DNA of 64,000 nt from contig QCQN01000002.1 of the NCBI GenBank assembly GCA_003212175.1, positions 45,930 to 109,929 of the forward strand, written 5' to 3'. Shown piece after piece: positions 37,834 through 48,660 of this stretch; the first letter of the stretch is position 1; every line of letters starts with the position of its first letter. The notes beneath the pieces are model-generated. The model saw nothing but the letters and a program-made list of their open reading frames with translations. It was not told where the DNA came from and did not search any database. This stretch comes from Prochlorococcus sp. AG-449-P16 (GTDB lineage Bacteria; Cyanobacteriota; Cyanobacteriia; PCC-6307; Cyanobiaceae). The position numbers and the translations under genes are program-made.

Positions 37834-39486
37834 TTGAAAATAATTAATGGATTTCATCTTAAAAATGTAAGAGGGGATGTTCTTGGAGGCATCACAGCCG
37901 CAGTAGTGGCTTTACCCCTCGCTCTTGCTTTTGGTAATGCTGCATTAGGACCTGGCGGAGCAATTTATGGACTATATGGAGCAGTAGTAGTTGGTTTTTT
38001 AGCAGCATTATTCGGCGGAACACCTGCTCAAGTCAGTGGACCGACCGGTCCCATGAGTGTAACTGTTGCAGGTGTAGTAGCAGGCTTAGCAGCAGTAGGA
38101 GTTCCAAGAGATCTTTCTGCAGGACAAATTTTACCTTTAGTTATGGCAGCGGTAGTAATTGGCGGCTTACTGCAAATATTATTCGGGATTCTAAAACTAG
38201 GTAAATACATTACTTTAGTTCCATATTCTGTTGTTTCAGGATTTATGTCTGGTATTGGAGTAATAATAATTGCGCTTCAGATTGGACCATTACTTGGAAT
38301 TAGCACTAGAGGTGGAGTAGTCGAATCTTTAACTACTGTATTTTCAAATTTCCAGCCCAATGGTGCTGCTATTGGAGTAGCAATAATGACACTAGGTATA
38401 GTATTTCTTACTCCCAGAAAAATAAGTCAGTGGGTTCCTTCTCCTCTCTTAGCCCTATTGATAGTTACCCCAATATCAATATTAATTTTTGGAGATGGAG
38501 CTATTGATAGAATTGGAGAAATTCCAAGGGGAGTTCCATCTTTAAATTTCCCAAGTTTTAATCAATATTTCCCAATTATTTTCAAAGCAGGATTAGTACT
38601 AGCAGTACTCGGAGCAATTGACTCCTTACTAACATCCCTAGTAGCAGATAATATCTCTCAAACGAAACATAATTCTGATAGAGAACTTATTGGTCAAGGA
38701 ATAGGAAATGCTGTTGCAGGTCTGTTTTCAGGTTTACCTGGAGCAGGAGCAACCATGAGAACAGTTATAAATGTTAAATCAGGAGGATCAACCCCCATTT
38801 CTGGTATGGTCCATTCAGTTGTGTTGTTGATAGTTTTAGTTGGTGCAGGACCTTTAGCTGAGCAAATACCAACTGCATTGCTCGCAGGTATTCTCATAAA
38901 AGTAGGCCTAGATATTATTGATTGGGGATTCTTGAGGAGAGCTCACAAATTATCTTTAAAAACATCAGTAGTAATGTATGGCGTTCTATTAATGACTGTT
39001 TTTTGGGATTTAATTTGGGCAGTTTTAGTAGGTGTATTCATAGCAAATATGCTCACTATTGATTCAATAACCGAAACTCAACTAGAAGGTATGGATGAGG
39101 ATAATCCTTTATCAAATGATGATCAAGCTAAAAATGCATTACCCGCTGATGAAAAAGCACTGCTAGATAGATGTTCAGGAGAAGTAATGTTATTTAGACT
39201 TAAAGGGCCACTTAGTTTTGGAGCAGCTAAGGGTATATCTGAGAGAATGATGCTAGTGAGAAACTATAAGGTTTTGATATTAGATATCACTGATGTACCA
39301 AGACTTGGAGTGACAGCAACTCTTGCAATAGAAGACATGATGCAGGAAGCAAAAAATAATTCCAGAAAAGCATTTGTTGCTGGGGCAAATGAAAAAGTAA
39401 AAGATAGATTAGCTAAGTTTGGAGTTGAAGGCATCATTGAGACAAGGAAAGAAGCTTTAGAAACTGCTCTAAATGAAATAGCCTAA
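37834..39486 (+). CDS. SulP-family anion transporter, BicA-like bicarbonate uptake
   Basis: The protein has about 11-12 membrane segments, opening with VRGDVLGGITAAVVALPLALAFG and the SulP signature AQVSGPTGPMSVTVAG near residue 70. It ends in a cytoplasmic STAS domain near 440-550 (VLILDITDVPRLGVTATLAIED). Its place directly before sbtA and sbtB points to bicarbonate rather than sulfate; this is inference. The start is taken as TTG at 37834, because a strong ribosome-binding site AAGGAG lies 7 bases before it; a GTG at 37810 upstream would start before that site. The length is then 550 residues. Confidence 0.85.
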   Translation: MKIINGFHLKNVRGDVLGGITAAVVALPLALAFGNAALGPGGAIYGLYGAVVVGFLAALFGGTPAQVSGPTGPMSVTVAGVVAGLAAVGVPRDLSAGQILPLVMAAVVIGGLLQILFGILKLGKYITLVPYSVVSGFMSGIGVIIIALQIGPLLGISTRGGVVESLTTVFSNFQPNGAAIGVAIMTLGIVFLTPRKISQWVPSPLLALLIVTPISILIFGDGAIDRIGEIPRGVPSLNFPSFNQYFPIIFKAGLVLAVLGAIDSLLTSLVADNISQTKHNSDRELIGQGIGNAVAGLFSGLPGAGATMRTVINVKSGGSTPISGMVHSVVLLIVLVGAGPLAEQIPTALLAGILIKVGLDIIDWGFLRRAHKLSLKTSVVMYGVLLMTVFWDLIWAVLVGVFIANMLTIDSITETQLEGMDEDNPLSNDDQAKNALPADEKALLDRCSGEVMLFRLKGPLSFGAAKGISERMMLVRNYKVLILDITDVPRLGVTATLAIEDMMQEAKNNSRKAFVAGANEKVKDRLAKFGVEGIIETRKEALETALNEIA

Positions 39487-39492
39487 TAATTT

Positions 39493-40491
39493 ATGGAAAT
39501 AAATCCAATTCTGCAAAATGTATTAGCCCCGCCAGTTCTTTTCTTTTTAATTGGAGCAATATCAGTACTTTTTAAATCTGATTTAGAAATACCAGCTCCA
39601 TTACCCAAACTCTTCTCCTTATACCTTCTCTTAGCTATCGGTTTTAAAGGAGGTATAGAGATACAGAAAAGTGGGTTTACTGATCAAGTATTGCCGACTT
39701 TAAGTGCTGCAATACTAATGTCACTATTAATCCCTCTGATTGGATTTTTTATTTTAAGATTTAAATTTGATGTATTTAATTCAGCAGCAATAGCGGCTGC
39801 ATACGGTTCAATAAGTGCTGTTACATTTATTTCTGCAGAAAGTTTTTTAGAAAGTCAGAAAATAGCTTTTGATGGATTTATGGTTGGTGCGTTAGCTCTA
39901 ATGGAGTCTCCTGCAATAATAGTTGGATTACTACTTGTAAAATTTGCAGCTCCCAAAAATAGACCTAAGTCAAGAAAAATGCATCTAAGCGCAATATTAC
40001 ATGAGTCACTTTTAAATGGTTCAGTATATTTATTGCTTTCAAGCTTAATTGTGGGATTTCTGACTGCTTCAAGTAATCCTTCAGGCATTGCAAAAATGGA
40101 ACCATTTACTGGACAGTTATTCTATGGCGCAGAATGTTTTTTCTTATTAGACATGGGGATAGTGGCTGCTCAAAGATTACCAAGACTGAAAAGTGCAGGT
40201 TCATTTTTAATTGGCTTTGCAATTTTCATGCCTTTATTTAATGCATTTATAGGTGTATTCGTTGCAAGATTTTTATCTTTAGGGCCTGGCAATGCACTTT
40301 TATTTGTGGTTTTATGTGCTAGCGCCTCATATCTTGCAGTTCCTGCCGCTATGCGGATGACAGTACCAGAAGCTAAATCTAGTTATTACATTTCAACAAC
40401 TCTAGGTCTAACTTTCCCATTCAATATCGTTCTTGGTATTCCAATATATATGAGTTTAGTAAATACCATTATCCCACTATCCCCTTTTTAA
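39493..40491 (+). CDS. sbtA: SbtA-type sodium-dependent bicarbonate transporter
   Basis: SbtA imports bicarbonate for the carboxysome-based carbon-concentrating mechanism. The 332-residue protein has ten hydrophobic segments in two inverted five-helix halves: LLLAIGFKGGIEIQKSG, AAYGSISAVTFISAE with the conserved sodium/bicarbonate-site glycines and serines, and in the second half ECFFLLDMGIVAAQRL and SASYLAVPAAMR. Known SbtA is nearer 370 residues; the central cytoplasmic loop here is short. It is 6 bases after the SulP gene and 2 bases before sbtB, one operon. Confidence 0.9.
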   Translation: MEINPILQNVLAPPVLFFLIGAISVLFKSDLEIPAPLPKLFSLYLLLAIGFKGGIEIQKSGFTDQVLPTLSAAILMSLLIPLIGFFILRFKFDVFNSAAIAAAYGSISAVTFISAESFLESQKIAFDGFMVGALALMESPAIIVGLLLVKFAAPKNRPKSRKMHLSAILHESLLNGSVYLLLSSLIVGFLTASSNPSGIAKMEPFTGQLFYGAECFFLLDMGIVAAQRLPRLKSAGSFLIGFAIFMPLFNAFIGVFVARFLSLGPGNALLFVVLCASASYLAVPAAMRMTVPEAKSSYYISTTLGLTFPFNIVLGIPIYMSLVNTIIPLSPF

Positions 40492-40493
40492 AA

Positions 40494-40775
40494 ATGAAAA
40501 GATTAGACTTAATATTTAGTGAAAGAGAACTAGATGCAATTATTAAAACTTTGGAAAAAGCTAATGTTCCAGGATATACAGTTATGAAACACGCTACAGG
40601 CAGAGGTCCCGAAAGAGTTGTTACTGAAGATATGGAATTTACAGGATTAGGAGCAAATGCTCATGTAATCGTTTTTTGTGAGCAAGAATTAATAGATAAA
40701 ATGAGAGATAACATAAGGGATGATTTAAGCTACTACGGAGGTGTAGCTTATATTTCTGAAGCAACACCCCTCTAA
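40494..40775 (+). CDS. sbtB: SbtB, PII-like regulator of SbtA
   Basis: SbtB is a trimeric PII-like protein that binds adenine nucleotides including cAMP and closes SbtA. The 93-residue product shows the PII-like beta-alpha-beta pattern: RLDLIFSERELDAIIKTLEK at the start, VPGYTVMKHATGRGPERV in the T-loop region and NAHVIVFCEQELIDKMRDNIR in the second half. It is about 15 residues shorter than Synechocystis SbtB and lacks the C-terminal cysteine-containing (R-loop) redox tail. It lies 2 bases after sbtA and is convergent with the thioredoxin-reductase-like gene. Confidence 0.9.
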   Translation: MKRLDLIFSERELDAIIKTLEKANVPGYTVMKHATGRGPERVVTEDMEFTGLGANAHVIVFCEQELIDKMRDNIRDDLSYYGGVAYISEATPL

Positions 40776-40795
40776 ATTAAAGAAAAAAATTTATT

Positions 40796-41752
40796 TTAAG
40801 AATGAATCCAATCTACTCTTATATTTTTTCGACTATTTAAATATCTATCAATTGACATTGCAGCAATGCATCCATCAGATGCTGCAACTACCGCTTGCTT
40901 GAATGGTGTATTTCTTATATCTCCAATAGCCCATACACCATCAGAGTTTGTGGACATGAAATCATCAACAATAACTCCTCCATCTTCTTTTAAAGCAATC
41001 TGGTCTCCTAAAAAATCAGTAATTGGCTTTGAACCACTCATATAAACAAAAACTCCATCTAAATTTAAATTAATAGGATTTTCTTCTTGCTTATTTTTTA
41101 CGATAACCCCGTTCACACCCATATCATCACCCAAGATTTCTAATAATCTTGTTCTACTCCAATGTTTTATGTTTGAATTATCCATCAGTTCCATCGCTTC
41201 TTGATTATCTGATTTAGGATCGCTTGATGTAATCCAATGCACAGTTGAAGCAAATTTAGTAAGAACAGTTGCCTCTTCAATCGCTTCCTTATTCACTCCA
41301 ACAACAGCAACTTCTCTATTTTTATAAAAAGCTCCATCGCATGTAGCACAATAACTTACTCCTTTGCCAAGGAAATCGGCTTCTCCCTTAAACGATGCAG
41401 GCCTGCCCATAGCTCCACTTGCAAGAACAAGTGCTTTAGCCTTGAAGGTTCCCTCAGGTGTATAAACCGTTTTCCATTCTCCATTAGCATCTATCCCAAA
41501 CACTTGTGCTCTTCTATAATCTGTACCATATTGCACAGCCTGTTCTCTCATTAGAGTAAGTAATTTCTCACCACTTATATCTACAGGAACGCCAGGATAA
41601 TTAGCTATTTGATGAGTTATTGCTAAGGCCCCAACAGATGGATTTTTATCTAAAATTACTGTCTTTAAGTTTGAACGAGATGTATAAAGTGCACAAGTGC
41701 ATCCAGCAGGACCACCTCCGATAATAACTACATCTGACTCAATGATTTCCAA
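40796..41752 (-). CDS. trxB: Thioredoxin-reductase-like FAD/NAD(P) oxidoreductase
   Basis: The 318-residue protein has the two nucleotide-binding folds of thioredoxin reductases: GGGPAGCTCALYTSR near residues 13-27 for FAD and VAVVGVNKEAIEEATVL for the second dinucleotide, with the redox pair CATCDG near 136-141. The NADPH-fold loop reads GVNKEA rather than the usual GGGxxA, so cofactor preference may be altered. The end has SDGVWAIGDIRNTPFKQAVVAASDG, the FAD-binding GD motif. Likely a thioredoxin reductase, but a related flavin oxidoreductase is possible. Confidence 0.85.
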   Translation of the reverse strand: MEIIESDVVIIGGGPAGCTCALYTSRSNLKTVILDKNPSVGALAITHQIANYPGVPVDISGEKLLTLMREQAVQYGTDYRRAQVFGIDANGEWKTVYTPEGTFKAKALVLASGAMGRPASFKGEADFLGKGVSYCATCDGAFYKNREVAVVGVNKEAIEEATVLTKFASTVHWITSSDPKSDNQEAMELMDNSNIKHWSRTRLLEILGDDMGVNGVIVKNKQEENPINLNLDGVFVYMSGSKPITDFLGDQIALKEDGGVIVDDFMSTNSDGVWAIGDIRNTPFKQAVVAASDGCIAAMSIDRYLNSRKNIRVDWIHS

Positions 41753-42003
41753 TTTGATAAAACTCCTTTTACTTATTAATTAGATGAGTTTTTGGTTAGA
41801 GAATATATTAAATGTTAATACCTAACCAACATATAGATATAAGTTAAAAGAAAAAAAAGAAAAAAGCATAATATAGAAACAAACTTACATAGGAAAAATA
41901 AAAATTCTTATTATCAAAACTATCAGTTACCTGAATTGTTCTTCATTGACTTATTATTAGAACATATTGAGTAAATTAATTGCTTTAGAAACATTATATT
42001 TTC

Positions 42004-42321
42004 ATGGCCAACTCTGATTTTCTTTTAAAAGCTGCGATCAAAAAAGTAACCGAAAAATTAAATGAGATATTGGTTGAAAAAATTGAGGAGGCGACCAGCA
42101 TTGCCCAGGATGCTCCAGAAATACTAAAAAAAGAATTTGATAGTTTGAAAGAATCCATAATTGAAGAAGCTTCAAGGATGGAAAAAGCAGAAAACATTCA
42201 AGACAATGAACCGAAAAATACTTATCAAAACCATAAAATTAAAAATGCCTTAAGCGAAATTGAAGATATTAATAAGCAAATTGAATTATTTAATAAGAAA
42301 ATTAATAATCAAATTAAATGA
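42004..42321 (+). CDS. Unrecognised helical protein, coupled to an ABC1 kinase
   Basis: The 105-residue product is almost all helix and highly charged, with a likely coiled coil from about residue 18 to 60 and a second from 80 to 103 (IEDINKQIELFNKK). There is no signal peptide or membrane segment. I do not recognise it. Its TGA stop overlaps the kinase ATG in ATGA, so it is co-translated with it. The 251 bases upstream are AT-rich and hold no gene I can support. Confidence 0.55.
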   Translation: MANSDFLLKAAIKKVTEKLNEILVEKIEEATSIAQDAPEILKKEFDSLKESIIEEASRMEKAENIQDNEPKNTYQNHKIKNALSEIEDINKQIELFNKKINNQIK

Positions 42322-43985
42322 GTTATCGCATTTTTCATTATCGTTTAAAAAAGTTGAATAGAGGATTTCTTATATGGAAAACCCTGATCTCACTTTTAAT
42401 AAATTTGTGGCTAGATAATATTAGATTTAAAATTTTCCAGACAAAAAGCAATAATAAAAATAAAGTCCAATGTAAAAGAGCTAGGTGGTTTACAAATGAA
42501 TTAATTAAACTTGGCTCAGCATTTATTAAAATTGGGCAATTATTATCAGCGAGACCTGATTTAATTCCTAATACCTGGATAAAGGAATTGTCTAAACTGC
42601 AGGATCAAGTTCCTAATTTTTCATTTGCCCAAGTTGAAAAAACCATCAGAGAAGAACTAGGGTCTAATTTTAATGAAATAGAGCAAATAATATGTGATCC
42701 GGTTGGATCAGCATCATTAGCTCAGGTTCATAGGGCGACTTTAAAAGATGGTAAGAAAGTAGTATTTAAAGTTCAAAGACCCAATTTAAAAGAATTGTTT
42801 ATTATCGATTTGGGTATAATGCAGCAAATAGCGGGATTGTTGCAGAAAAATAAGAATTGGAGTCGAGGTAGAAACTGGGTTGAGATTGCTAAAGAGTGTA
42901 GGAAAGTTCTCATGAAGGAACTTGATTTTAATTGTGAAGCACAATATGCAGCAAGATTTAGACAGCAATTTCTTGATGATAAAAATGTAGAAGTTCCTGA
43001 AGTAATTTGGGATATGAGCAGTGAAAAAGTGCTTTGTTTAAGTTATCTAGAAGGAATAAAAATAAGCGATTTAGAAAAATTAAAATCAAACAAAATCGAT
43101 TTACCTAAAATTGCAGAAATTGGTGCAATCAGCTATTTAAAACAATTAGTAAATTACGGTTTTTTTCATGCAGACCCTCATCCAGGGAATCTAGCAGTTT
43201 CAAATGAAGGTAAATTGATTTTTTATGATTTTGGAATGATGGGCAATATCTCAAATAATCTTCAAACAAGATTAGGGGGGATGGTTAAGGCTGCTGCTTT
43301 AAGAGACGCCTCATCACTTGTTAGTCAATTACAACAAGCTGGGCTAATTTCAAAAGATATTGATGTAGGACCAGTCAGAAGATTAGTCAGGTTGATGCTT
43401 AAAGAAGCCTTAACTCCACCATTTAGTCCAAATATTATTGAAAAATTATCTGGAGATTTATACGAACTTGTTTATGAAACACCCTTTCAACTGCCAGTGG
43501 ATTTAATCTTTGTGATGAGAGCTTTATCAACTTTTGAAGGGGTTGGTAGAATGCTTGACCCAGGGTTTAACCTGGTATCAGTTACCAAGCCTTATTTAAT
43601 AGAACTTATGACTTCAAATAATCAAACTCCCAACGATTTAATTAACCAATTTGGAAGGCAAGTAGGTGAACTAGGATCGAAAGCTGTAGGAATTCCCAAA
43701 AGAATTGATGAAAGTTTAGAAAGATTAGAGCAGGGCGATTTACAATTGCAAATAAGAATGGGAGAGTCGGATAGGCAATTCAAAAAAATGTTTACTGCTC
43801 AAAAAACTTTAGGTCATTCAATTCTTATAGGAAGCTTATCAATTGCATCTGCTTTACTTGTAACCAATAAACAAAATAATATTGCATTATTGCCACTTTT
43901 TTTTGCACTACCAATAAGTATTGATTGGATAAAATGCCAATTAAGTATGAGAAAAGGCTCACGTTTAGAAAAACTTAAGCGCTAA
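42318..43985 (+). CDS. ABC1/UbiB-family atypical protein kinase
   Basis: The 555-residue protein has the KxGQ signature FIKIGQLLSARPDLIP near residues 71-86, the Ala-rich loop DPVGSASLAQVHRATLKDGKKV near 131-152, a PNLKELFIIDL block, YGFFHADPHPGNLAVS near 278-293 as the catalytic loop and FYDFGMMG near 303 as the DFG-like site. Two C-terminal membrane segments sit near 500-540. UbiB-like proteins support quinone biosynthesis or lipid handling; in cyanobacteria plastoquinone is the likely link. The upstream 105-residue gene is coupled. Confidence 0.9.
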   Translation: MSYRIFHYRLKKLNRGFLIWKTLISLLINLWLDNIRFKIFQTKSNNKNKVQCKRARWFTNELIKLGSAFIKIGQLLSARPDLIPNTWIKELSKLQDQVPNFSFAQVEKTIREELGSNFNEIEQIICDPVGSASLAQVHRATLKDGKKVVFKVQRPNLKELFIIDLGIMQQIAGLLQKNKNWSRGRNWVEIAKECRKVLMKELDFNCEAQYAARFRQQFLDDKNVEVPEVIWDMSSEKVLCLSYLEGIKISDLEKLKSNKIDLPKIAEIGAISYLKQLVNYGFFHADPHPGNLAVSNEGKLIFYDFGMMGNISNNLQTRLGGMVKAAALRDASSLVSQLQQAGLISKDIDVGPVRRLVRLMLKEALTPPFSPNIIEKLSGDLYELVYETPFQLPVDLIFVMRALSTFEGVGRMLDPGFNLVSVTKPYLIELMTSNNQTPNDLINQFGRQVGELGSKAVGIPKRIDESLERLEQGDLQLQIRMGESDRQFKKMFTAQKTLGHSILIGSLSIASALLVTNKQNNIALLPLFFALPISIDWIKCQLSMRKGSRLEKLKR

Positions 43986-43988
43986 AAA

Positions 43989-45284
<1,296 letters not shown>

Positions 45285-45480
45285 TTAATTATTACTATTT
45301 AAATCCTATTAATAGCTGAACTATTTGGCTAATATCTGAAATATATATGTTAACCAAATATAATTTTTGATTTTAAAATAACTTTGATGTTAGTTCATGC
45401 TTTTGTTAATTCCAAATTACCCGCAAACCTTTTCAAAACATATTTTTCAAATTCATCTTACAATATGAAAATTATTGGAT

Positions 45481-45522
45481 GATTATTAATGCAGATCCTA
45501 TCTAGAATATTAATTAATAATC
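45481..45522. promoter_or_regulatory. 10-base inverted repeat before the ClpB-like gene
   Basis: GATTATTAAT (45481-45490) and ATTAATAATC (45513-45522) are exact reverse complements with a 22-base spacer, ending 20 bases before the start of the ClpB-like gene. It could be an operator or an RNA hairpin. Heat-shock CIRCE elements have a different sequence, so no known regulator is assigned. The rest of the eno-clpB gap is AT-rich with nothing else recognisable. Confidence 0.3.
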
Positions 45523-45542
45523 AACTATAGTTTTTATAGTTT

Positions 45543-48299
45543 ATGAGAGAAACACTTACATCCAGTCCTGAACTTTTTAGCGATATCAGTTGGAATCTTC
45601 TTTTATTGGGGGAAGAAACCGCAAAAAAATGGGACCATAGCGAATTTAATATTGAACACATAATTCATACATTGTTCTCATCAAGTGAATTCTTTGCTTT
45701 CATTGAAAAATTATCAATCGACCAAGATACAGTTTTAGATATAACAGAAGATTTTTTAGAAGAGACACCAACAAATGAATCAGATATTTTTACTATCGGA
45801 GAAGATTTAGAAATTTTATTAGATAATGCGAATCAGATTAAAATTCAATGGGGATCGAGGTTAATAGAAATCCCTCATTTACTAATTGCTCTTGGAAGGG
45901 ATTTAAGGATTGGAAATTATGTTTTTGAAGAGGGCAATCTTTCAATGGAAAAATTAGAAAAAGAATTAAAGGTTTTCCCAAATATTAATCAATCGAAAGA
46001 TTCTCTTACTTACAAGAACGTAATTGAGATAAAAAATCAATCTAATTTTGAATCAAACAGAGAAACTTTAGTTAATAAAGAAAAATTTGAAAAAACTATT
46101 GTTCCAATATCCAAAAATGAACTTCAAATTGAAACCAAAAAACAAGTTGGGGAATATGAAAACGCTCTCGCAATTTATGGAAAAGATTTAACAGAATCAG
46201 CTAAGAAAGGCATACTGGATCCCGTTTTAGGCAGAGAAAATGAGATCAATAATTTAATGAGAGTACTCTGCAGAAGAAACAAAAATAATCCTATACTCAT
46301 AGGCAATCCTGGAGTTGGTAAAACCTCAATTGCAAAATTACTTGCGCAACTAATTGTAGACAAAAAAGTTCCTGATTCTTTAATAGACTTTAAAATTATT
46401 TCACTTGACTTAGGTGCCTTAGTTTCTGGGACAAAATTTAGAGGCCAACTAGAGGAACGATTAAGCTTAATAATGCAGGAACTAAAAAACTCAAGCCAAG
46501 GAATGATTTTATTTATTGATGAAATTCACTCAATATTAAGTTCTGACAGATCTTCTACTGATATTAGTAATATCTTAAAACCTTTACTAGCTGAAGGAGA
46601 ACTTAGATGTATTGGTACAGCAACACCTGAGAAATTTCGTGAAACTATTGAAAAAGATCAAGCATTGAATAATTGCTTTCAAAAGATAGCTGTTAATGAA
46701 CCTTCAGTAGAACTAAGCGCAAAAATACTGCAGGGTATCAAAAAGAAATATGAATCACATCATGGCATAAAAATTTCTGAAGAGGCTGTACACTATTCTG
46801 CAAAATTAGCCGATAGATACATAAGCGATAAATGTCTTCCTGATAAAGCAATAGATTTAATTGACGAAGCAGCTGCACAGTTAAAAATCGAGTCTAATAA
46901 TAAGCCTCAAATAATCCTCCAACAAGAAAAAAAACTTCACACTATTGATGAAAAACTGAATAATTTGCAAGGAGATAATATCGAAGCTCAAGAAAAACTA
47001 TTGAATATTAGAGATCAATCAGAGGCAAAATTGAAAGTTAATTTGAACAATTGGAACAATTTGCGAGAAAAAATGGAGCAATTATCTATTTTGATGAAAG
47101 AAGAAGATAAACTAACTAAACTAATTAAAGATAAATCAAATCCCGAAATTGAAAATGATCTAGATTATTTAGAAAAGCTTGAAGAAGAGTTAAGTGAAAT
47201 CGAGAATGAAATACAAAATGTTGAAGAGAACTTTAGCAAAATAAAGAAAAATAGAAATTTCCCTTTTAAATATCAAGTTGAACCTGATGATATTGCCGAT
47301 GTTATCTCTAAAATCACAGGGATTCCAATTTCTAAAGTAGTTTCAAATGAACGAAAGAAATTAGTCAATCTTGAAATAGAACTAAGTGAAAAAGTTATTG
47401 GACAAGAAAAAGCTATTGAAGCCGTTTCAGCTGCAATTAGAAGAGCTCGCGTTGGAATGAAAAGCCCTAAAAGACCTATTGGATCTTTTTTATTTATGGG
47501 TCCTACAGGTGTTGGTAAAACAGAATTAGCAAAATCCCTTGCCACAGCTTTATTTGATGAAGAAGACGCACTTTTAAGATTAGACATGAGTGAATATATG
47601 GAGAAAAATGCCGTAGCAAGACTTTTGGGAGCTCCTCCGGGTTATGTTGGTTATGAAGAGGGAGGTCAATTAACTGAAGCTGTAAGACGTAAACCCTATT
47701 CAGTAATACTGCTTGATGAGATAGAAAAAGCACATACAGAAGTATTTAATATCCTTTTACAAGTTTTAGATGAAGGAAGATTAACAGACTCTCAAGGAAG
47801 GACCGTAGATTTCAAAAATACCGTAATTATTATGACAAGTAACATAGCTGGGAAATCTATATTGGAGTATTCTCAAAAGATTTCTAAAAGTGACGGCAAG
47901 TTAGAAAAAGATCAACAAACTCTAGATGATTCCATAAGTAATACATTGTCTTCAATTTTTAGACCTGAATTTTTAAATAGAATTGACGAAGTAGTAAAGT
48001 TTGATCCATTATCTATTGATGAACTTCAAAAAATAATAATCTTACAAACAGAAGACTTAAAAAACCTGCTACTTGAACAAAAAATAAATATTATTATAGA
48101 CAAAAGAGTTATCAATAAAATTGCAAATGATTCTTACGAACCTGAATATGGTGCTAGGCCACTAAGCAGGGAACTTAGAAGACAAATAGAAAATCCCTTA
48201 GCTGCCAAACTTTTAGAGGATAACTTTAAAAACAAAAAAAACATCACAATTAAACTTAACCCTGCTAAAAAAGATGAGATCATTTTCAAACCTAGCTGA
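45543..48299 (+). CDS. ClpB-like HSP100 chaperone with divergent N-domain
   Basis: The 918-residue AAA+ protein has two ATPase domains: Walker A GNPGVGKTS near residue 254 with Walker B MILFIDEIHSIL near 320, and GPTGVGKTE near 653 with VILLDEIEKAH near 720. A coiled-coil middle domain spans about 450-560, as in ClpB disaggregases. The N-terminal domain (residues 1-150) matches Clp_N only weakly. No ClpP-binding IGF-type loop is seen. It resembles the second ClpB form of unicellular cyanobacteria rather than the main heat-shock ClpB. secE follows after 59 bases. Confidence 0.88.
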   Translation: MRETLTSSPELFSDISWNLLLLGEETAKKWDHSEFNIEHIIHTLFSSSEFFAFIEKLSIDQDTVLDITEDFLEETPTNESDIFTIGEDLEILLDNANQIKIQWGSRLIEIPHLLIALGRDLRIGNYVFEEGNLSMEKLEKELKVFPNINQSKDSLTYKNVIEIKNQSNFESNRETLVNKEKFEKTIVPISKNELQIETKKQVGEYENALAIYGKDLTESAKKGILDPVLGRENEINNLMRVLCRRNKNNPILIGNPGVGKTSIAKLLAQLIVDKKVPDSLIDFKIISLDLGALVSGTKFRGQLEERLSLIMQELKNSSQGMILFIDEIHSILSSDRSSTDISNILKPLLAEGELRCIGTATPEKFRETIEKDQALNNCFQKIAVNEPSVELSAKILQGIKKKYESHHGIKISEEAVHYSAKLADRYISDKCLPDKAIDLIDEAAAQLKIESNNKPQIILQQEKKLHTIDEKLNNLQGDNIEAQEKLLNIRDQSEAKLKVNLNNWNNLREKMEQLSILMKEEDKLTKLIKDKSNPEIENDLDYLEKLEEELSEIENEIQNVEENFSKIKKNRNFPFKYQVEPDDIADVISKITGIPISKVVSNERKKLVNLEIELSEKVIGQEKAIEAVSAAIRRARVGMKSPKRPIGSFLFMGPTGVGKTELAKSLATALFDEEDALLRLDMSEYMEKNAVARLLGAPPGYVGYEEGGQLTEAVRRKPYSVILLDEIEKAHTEVFNILLQVLDEGRLTDSQGRTVDFKNTVIIMTSNIAGKSILEYSQKISKSDGKLEKDQQTLDDSISNTLSSIFRPEFLNRIDEVVKFDPLSIDELQKIIILQTEDLKNLLLEQKINIIIDKRVINKIANDSYEPEYGARPLSRELRRQIENPLAAKLLEDNFKNKKNITIKLNPAKKDEIIFKPS

Positions 48300-48358
48300 G
48301 GAGTAAATCAATAAGTTAAAATAAAATTAGAACATAAAGCTTAATTGCAAAAAATATT

Positions 48359-48601
48359 GTGACAAGTCCCACTACTAATCAAGAACCTCTTAAAAAAGAT
48401 TCTCCTCAAATTGAAGAGCCTAAAAAAAAGAATAATTTTTTTGTATCTTCCTACGATGAGCTTAAACTTGTCGTGTGGCCAAACAAACAACAACTTTTTA
48501 GCGAATCGTTAGCGGTTATAATTATGGTATCCTTTTCTGCTGCAGCCATAGCATCTGTAAGCAGATTCTATGGATGGGCAGCATCACAAATTTTTGGTTG
48601 A
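48359..48601 (+). CDS. secE: Preprotein translocase subunit SecE
   Basis: SecE is the small essential subunit of the SecYEG export channel in the cytoplasmic and thylakoid membranes. The 80-residue protein has a charged N-terminal arm (EEPKKKNNFFVSSYDELKLVVWPNKQQL) with the conserved Trp-Pro, then one membrane helix near residues 53-78. The single-helix layout is the usual form outside enteric bacteria. The start is GTG at 48359. It is followed by nusG after 59 bases, the common secE-nusG-ribosomal-protein order. Confidence 0.92.
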   Translation: MTSPTTNQEPLKKDSPQIEEPKKKNNFFVSSYDELKLVVWPNKQQLFSESLAVIIMVSFSAAAIASVSRFYGWAASQIFG

Positions 48602-48660
48602 ATTCTCCCTTAATAGCCATTTTCAAAAAACCTTCATTAAGTTTCCAGAAAAAAAAAAAC

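Noticed and set aside
48574..48660. Upstream extension of nusG
   Set aside because: The extension lies inside the 3' end of secE and the gap; the ATG at 48661 matches known NusG N-termini.
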